Below are positions 26,514 through 34,214 of a DNA stretch of 64,000 bases, piece after piece (within the stretch, counting starts at the first letter, position 1; each line of letters starts with the position of its first letter). The notes under the pieces were generated by a model, which had not been told where the DNA came from, ran no database searches, and saw only the letters and a list, made by a program, of their open reading frames with translations. The position numbers were made by a program, and so were the translations under genes. The stretch lies in contig NZ_CP006587.1 in assembly GCF_000737515.1 (NCBI RefSeq), positions 186,001 to 250,000 on the forward strand. The letters run 5' to 3'. Source of the DNA: Hymenobacter sp. APR13. GTDB taxonomy: Bacteria > Bacteroidota > Bacteroidia > Cytophagales > Hymenobacteraceae.

Positions 26514-27578
26514 ATGTATACATTCAATCCCGGCCCTGCGCAGGTGTACCCGCAGGTGCGCCAGTATCTGCAGGACGCTTTCGACGAGGGCTGGCTCTCG
26601 GCCCCGCACCGCGGCGAGCGGTTCACGGGCCTCATGCGCCAGACCGTGCAGGAGCTGAAAAACAAGCTCAACGTGCCGCAGGACTACACCGTGTTCTTCA
26701 TGGGCTCAGCCACGGAGTGCTGGGAAGTGCTGACGCAGAGCCTCACGCCACGCAAAAGCTTCCACCTCTACAGCGGGGCCTTCGGCGAGAAATGGTACGA
26801 GTACGCCAAGGCTTTGCGCCCGGCCTGCGTCGGCTACCCGTTTGGTATTGACGAGGTGCCCGACGTGGCCGCCCTGCCCCTGCCCGACTCCGAAACCGAC
26901 CTGGTCTGCATCACCCAGAACGAAACCAGCAACGCCACCCAGCTGCGCGACGGCTTCATCCTGAACCTCTACAACCGCCTCGGGCAGGCGCTGCTGGCCG
27001 TCGATGCCACGTCGTCGATGGCGGGCGTGCAGCTCAAGTTCATCAAGGCCGATATCTGGTTTGCCTCGGTGCAGAAGTGCTTCGGGCTGCCGGCAGGCTT
27101 GTCGGTGATGATTCTGTCGCCGCGGGCCGTGGCGCGGCTGCGCGACCAGAACGAGCGGGCTCACTACAACTCGCTGGTGAGCCAGTACGAGAAGATGCTG
27201 AACTGGCAGACCACCTACACGCCCAACGTGCTGGGCATCTACCTGCTCAGCCGCGTCCTGCACGACCGGCCGGCGCTGAAAGCCGTGCACCAGCACCTGC
27301 AGGAGCGCGCCACCAAGCTCTACGACTACTTCGAGCAGGCCACCCAGCTCACGCCCCTGGTCACGAACCCCGAAACCCGCTCCACCACCGTCATCGGCCT
27401 GCAGGGCCCGCCCGCCCTCATCGACGAGGTGAAGCGCCGCGCCCTCACCCAGGGCCTGCAGCTCGGCAACGGCTACGGCACCTGGAAAAGCAACAGCCTG
27501 CGCATCGCCAACTTCCCGGCCATCCCCGACGCTGCCTTCGAGCAGCTGGTGCAGTTCTTCGCCCGCGAGTTCGCCTGA
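26514..27578 (+). CDS. serC: Phosphoserine aminotransferase-like class V enzyme
   Basis: This 354-residue PLP enzyme begins FNPGPAQVYPQVRQYLQDAF, the usual SerC opening. The PLP lysine lies in SVQKCFGLPAG near residue 188, and DATSSMAG upstream matches the cofactor aspartate. It should convert 3-phosphohydroxypyruvate and glutamate to phosphoserine in serine synthesis. The C-terminal NGYGTWKSNSLRIANFP is typical of the family. Alanine-glyoxylate aminotransferase relatives share these features, but the N-terminal motif favours SerC. No serA is in view. Confidence 0.88.
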   Translation: MYTFNPGPAQVYPQVRQYLQDAFDEGWLSAPHRGERFTGLMRQTVQELKNKLNVPQDYTVFFMGSATECWEVLTQSLTPRKSFHLYSGAFGEKWYEYAKALRPACVGYPFGIDEVPDVAALPLPDSETDLVCITQNETSNATQLRDGFILNLYNRLGQALLAVDATSSMAGVQLKFIKADIWFASVQKCFGLPAGLSVMILSPRAVARLRDQNERAHYNSLVSQYEKMLNWQTTYTPNVLGIYLLSRVLHDRPALKAVHQHLQERATKLYDYFEQATQLTPLVTNPETRSTTVIGLQGPPALIDEVKRRALTQGLQLGNGYGTWKSNSLRIANFPAIPDAAFEQLVQFFAREFA

Positions 27579-27593
27579 TCACAAATGGTGCAG

Positions 27594-27815
27594 ACCAAGC
27601 CGCCGATACCGCAGATTCGTTCTGGCAGCTGCGCCGGCCCTCATTTGCCGGACGAGGCAGCTTGCCGAACAGGTGAGCGGTAACAGCCATTCCACCGCCC
27701 GTCCTCAAGCCTACCCTGCCAGAAAAACTCAGAACGAATCTGCGGCCCACCACTCGCTACACCTGCCCTGCCAGAACGAATCTGCGGCATCAGCGGCATC
27801 ATCTGCACCATCTGC
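27594..27815. repeat. CAGAACGAATCTGCGGC repeats between serC and marC
   Basis: CCGCAGATTCGTTCTGGCAG near 27610 is answered by inverse copies CAGAACGAATCTGCGGC near 27730 and 27774. The last runs into CATCAGCGGCATCATCTGC, just before the marC ATG. No gene is seen in this 240-base gap. Confidence 0.65.
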
Positions 27816-27820
27816 GATTT

Positions 27821-28381
27821 ATGTTCAGTCTCAAAGAAATCTTCTCCGTCACGCTCACGCTGTTTGCCGTGATTGATATTCTGGGCTCCATCCCGATTAT
27901 CATCCAGATCCGGCAGCGCGAAGGCCAGATTCACTCCGAAAAAGCCACGCTGGTGGCCGGCGTGCTGATGGTGGTGTTCCTGTTTCTAGGGCAGAGCATC
28001 CTGAGTTTGTTCGGGGTTGATTTCCAGAGTTTTGCATTGGCAGGCGCCATCATCATCTTCCTTATCGGCATGGAGATGATTCTGGGCATCGAGCTGTTCC
28101 GGCACAATCCGCTGGCGGCGTCGGGCTCCATCGTGCCGCTGGCGTTTCCGCTCATCGTGGGGGCCGGCACCATGACCACGCTGCTCTCGCTGCGGGCCGC
28201 CTACCAGCTGCCCAACGTGCTGGCCGGCATCTTGCTGAACCTGGTGTTTGTGTACGGCGTGCTCAAAAGCTCCGCCTGGATTGAGCGCAAGCTCGGCAAA
28301 GCCGGCGAAGACATCCTGCGCCGCGTGTTCGGCGTGATTCTGCTGGCCATTGCCATCAAGCTGTTTAAATCGAATTTTTGA
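27821..28381 (+). CDS. MarC family integral membrane protein
   Basis: A 186-residue protein with six hydrophobic helices, typical of the MarC/UPF0056 (NAAT) family. The family signature is seen in LFAVIDILGSIPIIIQI near the start and in PLAFPLIVGAGTMTTLLSL near residue 105. MarC proteins lie in the inner membrane; their transport role is unresolved despite early multiple-antibiotic-resistance naming. The TGA stop is followed within seven bases by a 41-bp-arm palindrome shared with the rnhA leader. Confidence 0.93.
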   Translation: MFSLKEIFSVTLTLFAVIDILGSIPIIIQIRQREGQIHSEKATLVAGVLMVVFLFLGQSILSLFGVDFQSFALAGAIIIFLIGMEMILGIELFRHNPLAASGSIVPLAFPLIVGAGTMTTLLSLRAAYQLPNVLAGILLNLVFVYGVLKSSAWIERKLGKAGEDILRRVFGVILLAIAIKLFKSNF

Positions 28382-28387
28382 CCCCGA

Positions 28388-28490
28388 AACGTCATGCAGA
28401 GGCGCAGCCGAAGCATCTCGCGTGCTGACGCTGGAGTAGTAACCGTGCATCAGCACGCGAGATGCTTCGGCTGCGCCTCTGCATGACGTT
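28388..28490. repeat. Perfect 41-bp-arm palindromic element
   Basis: The arms at 28388-28428 and 28450-28490 are exact inverse complements and contain GCATCTCGCGTGCTGA, the core shared with 50701-50807. It fills the gap between marC and rnhA. Confidence 0.92.
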
Positions 28491-28507
28491 CTTTTCAATT
28501 TTCTCCA

Positions 28508-28978
28508 TTGATTTACCTGTTCACCGACGGCTCCTCGCGCGGCAACCCGGGGCCGGGCGGCTACGGCGCCATTCTGCGCTTCGGCCAGCACGAGAAAGAG
28601 TTGACCCAGGGCTTCCGCCTCACCACCAACAACCGCATGGAGCTGCTGGCCATCATCGTGGGCCTGGAGGCCATCAACCGCCCCGAGCTGCCCATTACCG
28701 TCGTGACGGACTCCAAGTACGTGGTGGATTCGGTGGAAAAGAAGTGGGTGTTCGGCTGGCTCAACAAGCCGGATTTCGGCAAAAAAGCCAATGAAGACCT
28801 CTGGCGGCGCTTCGTGAAGGTGTACCGCCAGCGCACCGTGCACTTCAAATGGGTGCGCGGCCACAACGGCCACCCCGAAAACGAGCGGTGCGACCAGCTC
28901 GCCGTGCGCAGCGCCACCGGCGGCGGCCTGCTCATTGACGACGGCTACGAGCTGATTGAGGCGCGGCGTGCGGGATAG
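28508..28978 (+). CDS. rnhA: Ribonuclease HI
   Basis: This 156-residue enzyme removes RNA from RNA-DNA hybrids. All active-site residues are present: D7 (LFTDGSS), E45 (NNRMELLA), D68 (VVTDSK) and D129 (ERCDQLA), with the catalytic-loop histidine in RGHNGHPEN. The only start that gives the normal N-terminus is TTG at 28508-28510; an ATG at 28483 is out of frame and lies in the upstream palindrome. The palindrome ends 17 bases before this start, so the ribosome-binding region must be very short. Confidence 0.95.
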   Translation: MIYLFTDGSSRGNPGPGGYGAILRFGQHEKELTQGFRLTTNNRMELLAIIVGLEAINRPELPITVVTDSKYVVDSVEKKWVFGWLNKPDFGKKANEDLWRRFVKVYRQRTVHFKWVRGHNGHPENERCDQLAVRSATGGGLLIDDGYELIEARRAG

Positions 28979-29071
28979 CCAGAGGCTTGCCACTGCCCTG
29001 CCCGTAAGCCTGATCTGCCCGCACGGATCCTGCACCCGAAATCGACTGTGCGCAGGGCTGCTCTGCCCGCA

Positions 29072-29813
29072 AGCCCCGTAGGGGCGGCATATTGGTAGAA
29101 ATAGTACGTAATTCCGCTGCTTAAGCCCCGGAGGGGCGACACCTTTCCCGCGCCTCATGGCCAATACCTACACGCAGATTCACCTTCACCTTGTGTTTGC
29201 CGTGCGGGGCCGGGCCTGCCTGATACCTGCAGACCGGGCTGAAACGCTTTACCGCTATATCACCGGCATCGTAACGAATCAGGGCCAGAAGCTACTCGCC
29301 ATCAATGGTATGCCCGACCACCTGCACTTGTTGATTGGGTTACGGCCGGAAAAGGCACTTTCGGATCTGGTTCGTGATATGAAAGCCAACTCCGCCAAGT
29401 TCATTAATGAGCAACGCTGGCTGAAAACGAAATTTGCGTGGCAGGAAGGTTTTGGTGCGTTTTCCTACAGCGCCTCTCAACTACCAGATGTAATCCGGTA
29501 CATTCAGCGTCAGCAGGAACACCATGCAAAACGCACATTCGCTGAAGAATACCAGTTGTTGCTCGAACGATTTGGCGTGGAGTACAACGCGAACTATGTA
29601 TTTGAGTCTGTAATGCCAGACGAGCCGCAAGGGCCTAGTGCCTCCTGAAGATTTCGAAGCTTTCAACCCCGAAGGGGCGGTATGTAGGTAGCCAATAGAC
29701 CATTCCATAACGCCAGAACCCCAGCGGGGCGGCACAGATAAGGTGCCGCCCCGCTGGGGCTTTGGGATTATCAGCGAACCTGTTTTCTACCAATATGCCG
29801 CCCCTCCGGGGCT
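29072..29813. mobile_element. REP-associated transposase unit (REPtron) with flanking REP hairpins
   Basis: A Y1 transposase gene is bracketed by five hairpin REPs of the pattern GCCCCnnAGGGGCGGCATATTGGTAG: 29072-29104, 29124-29143, 29665-29698, 29719-29759 (a hairpin pair) and an inverted copy at 29787-29813. The outermost two are in opposite orientation. This is the organisation known for RAYT loci. Confidence 0.85.
29157..29648 (+). CDS. REP-associated tyrosine transposase (IS200/IS605-like, Y1 HUH)
   Basis: This 163-residue protein has the single-strand transposase signature: the HUH pair H55-L-H57 in DHLHLLIG, and a catalytic tyrosine at Y115 in VIRYIQRQ, with Q119 four residues later as in IS200 TnpA. 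It contains GFGAFSYSASQLPDVIRYIQ, typical of the domesticated RAYT branch. The gene is visibly less GC-rich than its neighbours. Surrounding REP hairpins are the expected substrates. All catalytic residues are intact, so it may still be active. Confidence 0.92.
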   Translation: MANTYTQIHLHLVFAVRGRACLIPADRAETLYRYITGIVTNQGQKLLAINGMPDHLHLLIGLRPEKALSDLVRDMKANSAKFINEQRWLKTKFAWQEGFGAFSYSASQLPDVIRYIQRQQEHHAKRTFAEEYQLLLERFGVEYNANYVFESVMPDEPQGPSAS

Positions 29814-29842
29814 AGGTAATGCTTACTGCATGATATCTGTGC

Positions 29843-29850
29843 TACCTTTG
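29843..29850 (+). promoter_or_regulatory. -7 box of rnpB
   Basis: TACCTTTG matches TAnnTTTG and ends 8 bases before the predicted 5' end of RNase P RNA. It is 30 bases past the last REP hairpin of the transposase unit. Confidence 0.7.
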
Positions 29851-29858
29851 CCCTCAGT

Positions 29859-30304
29859 GATGAGTCGCTCCACCGCGGCGCCGCAAGGCGACGAGGAAAG
29901 TCCGGGCAACACAGAGCACCCTGCTTCCTAACGGGAAGGACCGGGAAGTGTAACGCAACCCGGGACAGCCAGTGCCACAGAAAATAACCGCCCGATGGCG
30001 GATGAGCGGAATGGCGGATTGGTGGAGTAAAATCCATCACGCCACCAACCCACTACTCCACCATCGGGTAAGGGTGAAAAGGTGCGGTAAGAGCGCACCA
30101 GCGGCTGGGTGACCAGTCCGGCTGGGTAAACCTCAGGGGTTGAAAGACCAAATAAGCTGGCACGCGTCCTGCGCGGACGTACCGGGCGGCTCGTCCGGGG
30201 CCAGCGGGTAGGTTGATGGAGCCTTTCCGCGAGGACTGGCCTAGATAAATGGTGGAGGCGCGGCCTTTCGGGGCAGCGTACAAAACCCGGCTTACAGACT
30301 CATC
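29859..30304 (+). ncRNA. rnpB: RNase P RNA, class A, with enlarged P12
   Basis: The RNA subunit that trims the 5' ends of tRNA precursors. Conserved blocks appear in the right order: GAGGAAAGTCCGGGC (about 29891), CACAGAAAATAACCGCC (about 29975), GGGTAAGGGTGAAAAGGTGCGGTAAGAGCGCACC (30066 on, split across helices P8-P10), CCAAATAAGCTGG-type P15/16 region, CTAGATAAATGG near 30241, and ACAAAACCCGGCTTACAGACT at the 3' end. P1 forms from GATGAGTC (29859-29866) and GACTCATC (30297-30304). The length, 446 nt, exceeds typical class A RNAs because P12 (29991-30068) holds a repeat-like insertion. Confidence 0.95.
29991..30068. repeat. Repeat-derived P12 arm of RNase P RNA
   Basis: CCCGATGG (29991-29998) and CCATCGGG (30061-30068) close a 78-nt arm. 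The interior (GGATTGGTGGAGTAAAATCC, then CACGCCACCAACCCACTACT) resembles the GTGGAGTGGTGGGTTGATGG arms at 20907-21086. Confidence 0.65.
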
Positions 30305-30315
30305 ACCACGGCTTT

Positions 30316-30352
30316 CGGCCGCCGCAGCTTCGGGTGCGGCGGCCGTTTTGGC
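30316..30352 (+). terminator. Terminator of rnpB
   Basis: CGGCCGCCGCA (30316-30326) pairs with TGCGGCGGCCG (30335-30345), followed by TTTTGGCGTTTT. It begins 12 bases past the RNA 3' end. Confidence 0.85.
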
Positions 30353-30374
30353 GTTTTGTCATCCTGCGCCATCT

Positions 30375-30469
30375 GTCATCCTGAGCTTGCGAAGGACCTT
30401 GTCACGTCTTAACACCATCGTTCGGTGGTGACCCAAACGTGATAAGCTCCTTCGCAAGCTCAGGATGAC
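30375..30469. repeat. GTCATCCTGAGC palindromic element
   Basis: GTCATCCTGAGCTTGCGAAGGA (30375-30396) pairs perfectly with 30448-30469. The inner parts CTTGTCACGT and ACGTGATAAG are near-inverse. It lies between rnpB and the response-regulator gene. Confidence 0.85.
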
Positions 30470-30526
30470 AAAGGCATCGTTTGCGCCCTTGTTTTCGTTA
30501 CTTTCGCTGCCCAACTTCCTTTGCTT

Positions 30527-31684
30527 ATGCCCCGCATTCTTATAATCGACGACGAAAAGGCCATCCGCCACACGCTCAAGGAAATTCTGGAGTACGAAAG
30601 CTACCAGGTCGACCAGGCCGAGGACGGCCCCACCGGCCTCGACATGCTCATCCGCGACAAGTATGACGTGGTGCTCTGCGACATCAAAATGCCCAAAATG
30701 GACGGCATCGAGGTGCTGGAGCGCGCCCGCATTGTGGCGCCCGATGCTGCCTTCATCATGGTATCGGCCCACGGCAACGTGGAAATGGCCGTGGATGCCA
30801 CCAAGAAAGGCGCCTACGACTTCCTGCAGAAGCCACCAGACCTCAACCGCCTGCTCGTGACGGTGCGCAACGCTCTGGACCGCACCAAGCTGGTGGCCGA
30901 AACCAAGACGCTCAAAAAGAAAGTCGCCAAAAGCTCGGAGATGATTGGCTCTTCGGCAGAGCTGGGGGCTGTGCGCAAGGCCATCGAGAAGGTGGCCCCA
31001 ACCGACGCCCGGGTGCTAATTACGGGTCCCAACGGCGCTGGCAAGGAGATGGTAGCGCGCCAGCTGCACGAGCTCAGCAACCGCGCCGGCGGCCCGCTGA
31101 TTGAGGTGAACTGCGCCGCCATTCCGTCGGAACTGATTGAGTCGGAGCTGTTCGGGCACGAGAAAGGCTCGTTCACGTCGGCCGTGAAGCAGCGCATCGG
31201 CAAGTTCGAGCAGGCCGACGGCGGCACGCTGTTTCTGGACGAAATCGGCGACATGAGCATTTCGGCCCAGGCCAAGGTGCTGCGGGCACTGCAGGAAAAC
31301 AAGATTACGCGGGTGGGTGGCGAAAAGGAAATCAGCGTGAATGTGCGCGTGCTGGCCGCCACCAACAAAAACCTGCTGCAGGAAATTGCCGACCGCAACT
31401 TCCGCGAAGACCTCTACCACCGCCTCTCCGTCATCCTGATTCAGGTGCCGGCCCTCAACGACCGCCGCGACGACATTCCGGAGCTGATTGGCAAGTTCCT
31501 CAAAGACATTGCCGCCGACTACGGCAACAAGCCCAAGAAAATCGACGCCGCCGCCCTCGACTACCTCAAGGGCCTCGACTGGCGCGGCAACATCCGGGAG
31601 CTGCGCAACGTGGTGGAGCGCCTCGTGATTATGAGCGACGACACCATCTCGGCCGCCGACGCCAAGGCGTTTGCGGGGAAATAA
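30527..31684 (+). CDS. Sigma-54-type response regulator lacking a DNA-binding domain
   Basis: The ATG at 30527 gives 385 residues. An N-terminal receiver domain (phospho-site D52, switch lysine in QKPPD) is followed by an AAA+ ATPase of the NtrC class: Walker A GPNGAGKE at 167-174, Walker B GGTLFLDEIGD at 232-242, and R-finger region FREDLYHRLSV. The sigma-54 contact loop, GAFTGA in canonical members, reads GSFTSA (214-219). The protein ends at ISAADAKAFAGK, directly after the AAA lid, with no Fis-type helix-turn-helix. It may act on RNA polymerase from solution or do another AAA+ job. No sensor kinase is adjacent. Confidence 0.9.
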   Translation: MPRILIIDDEKAIRHTLKEILEYESYQVDQAEDGPTGLDMLIRDKYDVVLCDIKMPKMDGIEVLERARIVAPDAAFIMVSAHGNVEMAVDATKKGAYDFLQKPPDLNRLLVTVRNALDRTKLVAETKTLKKKVAKSSEMIGSSAELGAVRKAIEKVAPTDARVLITGPNGAGKEMVARQLHELSNRAGGPLIEVNCAAIPSELIESELFGHEKGSFTSAVKQRIGKFEQADGGTLFLDEIGDMSISAQAKVLRALQENKITRVGGEKEISVNVRVLAATNKNLLQEIADRNFREDLYHRLSVILIQVPALNDRRDDIPELIGKFLKDIAADYGNKPKKIDAAALDYLKGLDWRGNIRELRNVVERLVIMSDDTISAADAKAFAGK

Positions 31685-31737
31685 CCTCCGGCCGGCAGCA
31701 ACCATCGACTGGCGGCAGCAGTTCTAGCATTACCACA

Positions 31738-31790
31738 AACAGCGCGGGTTAGCCGCCGGGTACGTATCCGGTGGCCGGCCCGCGCTGTTG
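31738..31790 (+). terminator. Terminator after the response regulator
   Basis: AACAGCGCGGGTTAGCCGCC-like and GGCCGGCCCGCGCTGTTG arms (31738-31758 with 31770-31790) form a stem followed by TTGGTTT. Confidence 0.7.
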
Positions 31791-31819
31791 TTGGTTTACC
31801 TTTTTGCCCGATTCAGCTG

Positions 31820-32317
31820 ATGCAGGAGTTTTTCAATAACCTACTGGGTATGCAGGCCACGGCCGATACCATCACCGTGGGGCAGACCTGCGCGCGGGCC
31901 GTGCTGGTGTTTCTGGTGGCCTTGGTGCTGCTGCGGCTGTCGGGGCGGCGCACCTTCGGCGGCAACAGCGCCCTCGACATGGTGGTGAAATTCATGTTTG
32001 GCGCTTTGCTCAGCCGCGTCATCATTGCCGATGCGCCGATGGGCATTACGTTCACGGCGGCGGCGGCGCTGGTGGCAGTTCACCGGGCCCTGGCGTATGC
32101 GGTGTATTTTTCGCCGCTGCTGCGCAAGCTGGTAAAGGGCTCCGACTCCATCCTGGCGGAAGGCGCCACCATTCACCAGCAGGAGCTGGCCCGGGCAAGC
32201 GTGAGCGAGCAGGAGCTGCGGGCCGGCGTGCGCGCCACCGCCAACACCGACGACCTGTCCACCACCAAAGTGGTCCGCCTGGAGCACGACGGCACGATTA
32301 CCGCAGTGAAGAAGTAA
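31820..32317 (+). CDS. DUF421 (YetF-like) membrane protein
   Basis: This 165-residue protein has three hydrophobic helices in the first 95 residues (VLVFLVALVLLRLSGRR, MVVKFMFGALLSRVII, ITFTAAAALVAVH), then a soluble domain ending VVRLEHDGTITAVKK. The RLSGRRTFG motif and the C-terminal QELRAGVRATANTDDLSTTK-type segment identify the DUF421/YetF family. The molecular function is not known. It is flanked downstream by a large nested palindrome, and the following gene is convergent. Confidence 0.9.
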   Translation: MQEFFNNLLGMQATADTITVGQTCARAVLVFLVALVLLRLSGRRTFGGNSALDMVVKFMFGALLSRVIIADAPMGITFTAAAALVAVHRALAYAVYFSPLLRKLVKGSDSILAEGATIHQQELARASVSEQELRAGVRATANTDDLSTTKVVRLEHDGTITAVKK

Positions 32318-32320
32318 CCA

Positions 32321-32503
32321 GTCATCCCGAATGCAGTGAGGAATCTGGGTAGAGACGCAATATTTTGCGTCTCGCCGTTGCTGATGTTGTTCAACCGGCA
32401 CAGTTCCAGTCGTTCAACGACGAGACTCCAACTATTGCGTCTCTACATCGGGCTGCCGGCCAAAAACTAACTTACTCAGATTCCTCACTGCGTTCGGAAT
32501 GAC
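32321..32503. repeat. Nested palindromic element with shared GTTGCTGA core
   Basis: The outer arms (32321-32347 with 32477-32503) are GTCATCCCGAATGCAGTGAG and near-complement. Inner arms GTAGAGACGCAATA and TATTGCGTCTCTAC enclose a core with CGTTGCTGATG and AGTCGTTCAACG, words also present in the core of 53190-53293. Confidence 0.85.
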
Positions 32504-32510
32504 AGCCTGG

Positions 32511-33515
32511 CTAGCTGCCGGCCATCTGGTTGCAGCCTCTGATATCCGAGTTGTCCATCCGGCCCAGCACTTCAAACGAGCCGTCGGGGTGCATGCGGGC
32601 CAGGTCCTTGGTTTCGATGAAGGCGCAGCTGTCGATGTTGGCTAGGTCGATGACGTTGAGGGCGCCGTCGGGGCGGGTTGCGCTGACGGAGAACGGGTCG
32701 GCGGGGTCGCGGAGCAGGAGGCGCAGCTGGGGCGGGGCGTGGAAACGGCCGTCGCCGAAGCTGTAGGCCTGGCTCAGCATTTCCGTCATACCGTACTCGG
32801 AGTGGATGCCGGCCGGACCGAACGCCTGCTGCAGCTCGGCGTGCAGCTCCTCCCGAATCATCTCGCGGCGGCGGCCCTTCATGCCGCCGGTTTCCAGCAC
32901 CGTAATGTGCTGCAGCTCCGGCGCGGCCCCGTACTCAGCCGCCAGGTCCAGTAGCGCGTAGCTCACCCCAAACAGCAGAACCCGGCGGCCGGCAGCTTTA
33001 GCCTCGGCCAGAGCCTGTAGCAGCGCGGCGTGGTTGTGCAGGAAAAACGCGTCCTGCCCCTGCTCCGACTCCCGGGCAAAATACTCCACCATGGCCACCA
33101 GCGACGAGTGGCCCTGCTCCAGGTACGAGGGCAGCAAAGCCAGAAACGTCCACTCCGTGAGCGGGCCGTAAAACTGCCGGAAGATGTGCGCGGCGTTGTG
33201 GCGGTAGAGCTGCGGGTCGCGGAGGAGGTGGCGGCTGCGCTGCTGCAGGGTGGTGCCGCTGCTCAGAAATGTTTCCTGCGGCGCCCACCCGGCCGGCTCG
33301 GTGCGGACTTCCTGGGTTTTGAAGAACTCGATGGGCAAAAACGGAATGTCCTCGAGCCGCGCCACCTGCCGCAGGTCGCGGCCGAGGGCGGAGAGGTAGG
33401 CGGCGTAGGGCGGGCAGTGCTCGGCCTGGTGCCGGAACAGGCGCAGGGCGGCGGCTGGCGCGGTTTCGGGCGTCAGGTGGGGCAGCTCAGCCAGGTAGTC
33501 GGTGCGGAAACTCAT
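32511..33515 (-). CDS. LuxE-like acyl-protein synthetase
   Basis: A 334-residue protein of the LuxE/acyl-protein synthetase family (PF04443). Recognisable blocks are IPFLPIEFFKTQEV near residue 58, the nucleotide-type loop FLSSGTTLQQRSRH near 85, VLLFGVSYALLDLA near 180 and HSEYGMTEMLSQAYS near 238. In luminous bacteria LuxE activates fatty acids with ATP and hands them to LuxC. A LuxC-like reductase lies 22 kb away here. No luciferase gene is present, so luminescence is not implied. The next minus-strand gene is absent, so it is probably transcribed alone. Confidence 0.85.
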   Translation of the reverse strand: MSFRTDYLAELPHLTPETAPAAALRLFRHQAEHCPPYAAYLSALGRDLRQVARLEDIPFLPIEFFKTQEVRTEPAGWAPQETFLSSGTTLQQRSRHLLRDPQLYRHNAAHIFRQFYGPLTEWTFLALLPSYLEQGHSSLVAMVEYFARESEQGQDAFFLHNHAALLQALAEAKAAGRRVLLFGVSYALLDLAAEYGAAPELQHITVLETGGMKGRRREMIREELHAELQQAFGPAGIHSEYGMTEMLSQAYSFGDGRFHAPPQLRLLLRDPADPFSVSATRPDGALNVIDLANIDSCAFIETKDLARMHPDGSFEVLGRMDNSDIRGCNQMAGS

Positions 33516-33626
33516 TGGGGCTCGGCGGGGTTAGCAGAGAGAATAACAATTGCCGGGCGGCTTCGTTGAGAAATCGTACCTTTTGCCTTCCACAAGGCTA
33601 TTTTCGTCTCACAACAGCTAGTTATT

Positions 33627-34208
33627 ATGACCATGTTTCGTACGCTTCGTCTGAGTTTGGGGCTGGCAGCAGCCAGCGTAGCCGTCGGTTCATGCATCAG
33701 CCCGCCGGAATTTCCGGAAACGCCCAGTATCGAGTTCAAGTCGCTGACCGTGGCGCGCCAGCCCACCCTACCCGGCGACATTCCGGCCGACAGCGTAATT
33801 ATTACGCTGGGCTTTAAGGACGGTGACGGCGACTTGGGCCTCAATCAGGACGAATATACCAACCCGCCCTACCAGCGCCTCAACGCCGACGGCACGCTGA
33901 ATCCCAATCATTGGAACTACATTATCAAGCTGTTTGTGAAGAACAGCACGGGCCAGTTTGAGCCCTATACCCGTACGCCCGATGGCTTAGAAATCCGGCC
34001 CGAGGCCTATTATGGTCAGTTTCCTCACTTGGAGCCCAACGCCGAGAAAAAAGCGCCCTTGGAAGGCGACCTGCGCTTTGGCCAGCGCCTCTCGCTGGGC
34101 TCCCCATTCTTCCCCGGCCAGGAAGTGCGCTACGAAATCACCATCAAGGACCGCGCCCTCAACACCAGCAACACCGTCACGACCAGCAGCTTTGTAGTAG
34201 TAAGGTAG
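33627..34208 (+). CDS. Conserved lipoprotein of unknown function
   Basis: This 193-residue protein begins MTMFRTLRLSLG with a lipoprotein signal ending VGSC (C23). A second ATG two codons on (33633) is an equal candidate. The mature part has an immunoglobulin-like beta character: SIEFKSLTV, IITLGFKDGDGDLGLNQDE (an acidic loop that could bind calcium), and a C-terminal VRYEITIKDRALNTSNTVTTSSFVV. It looks like a family of Bacteroidota surface or periplasmic lipoproteins, and I know no function. It is followed by GATGAGGTGA-type repeats and a convergent gene. Confidence 0.75.
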   Translation: MTMFRTLRLSLGLAAASVAVGSCISPPEFPETPSIEFKSLTVARQPTLPGDIPADSVIITLGFKDGDGDLGLNQDEYTNPPYQRLNADGTLNPNHWNYIIKLFVKNSTGQFEPYTRTPDGLEIRPEAYYGQFPHLEPNAEKKAPLEGDLRFGQRLSLGSPFFPGQEVRYEITIKDRALNTSNTVTTSSFVVVR

Positions 34209-34214
34209 ATTTTG

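Noticed and set aside
29859..30304. Small open frames within the rnpB region
   Set aside because: The conserved RNase P RNA blocks explain the region; the frames overlap structured RNA.
9986..33515. A lux (bioluminescence) operon
   Set aside because: LuxC- and LuxE-like genes are far apart and no luciferase (luxAB) gene is present.
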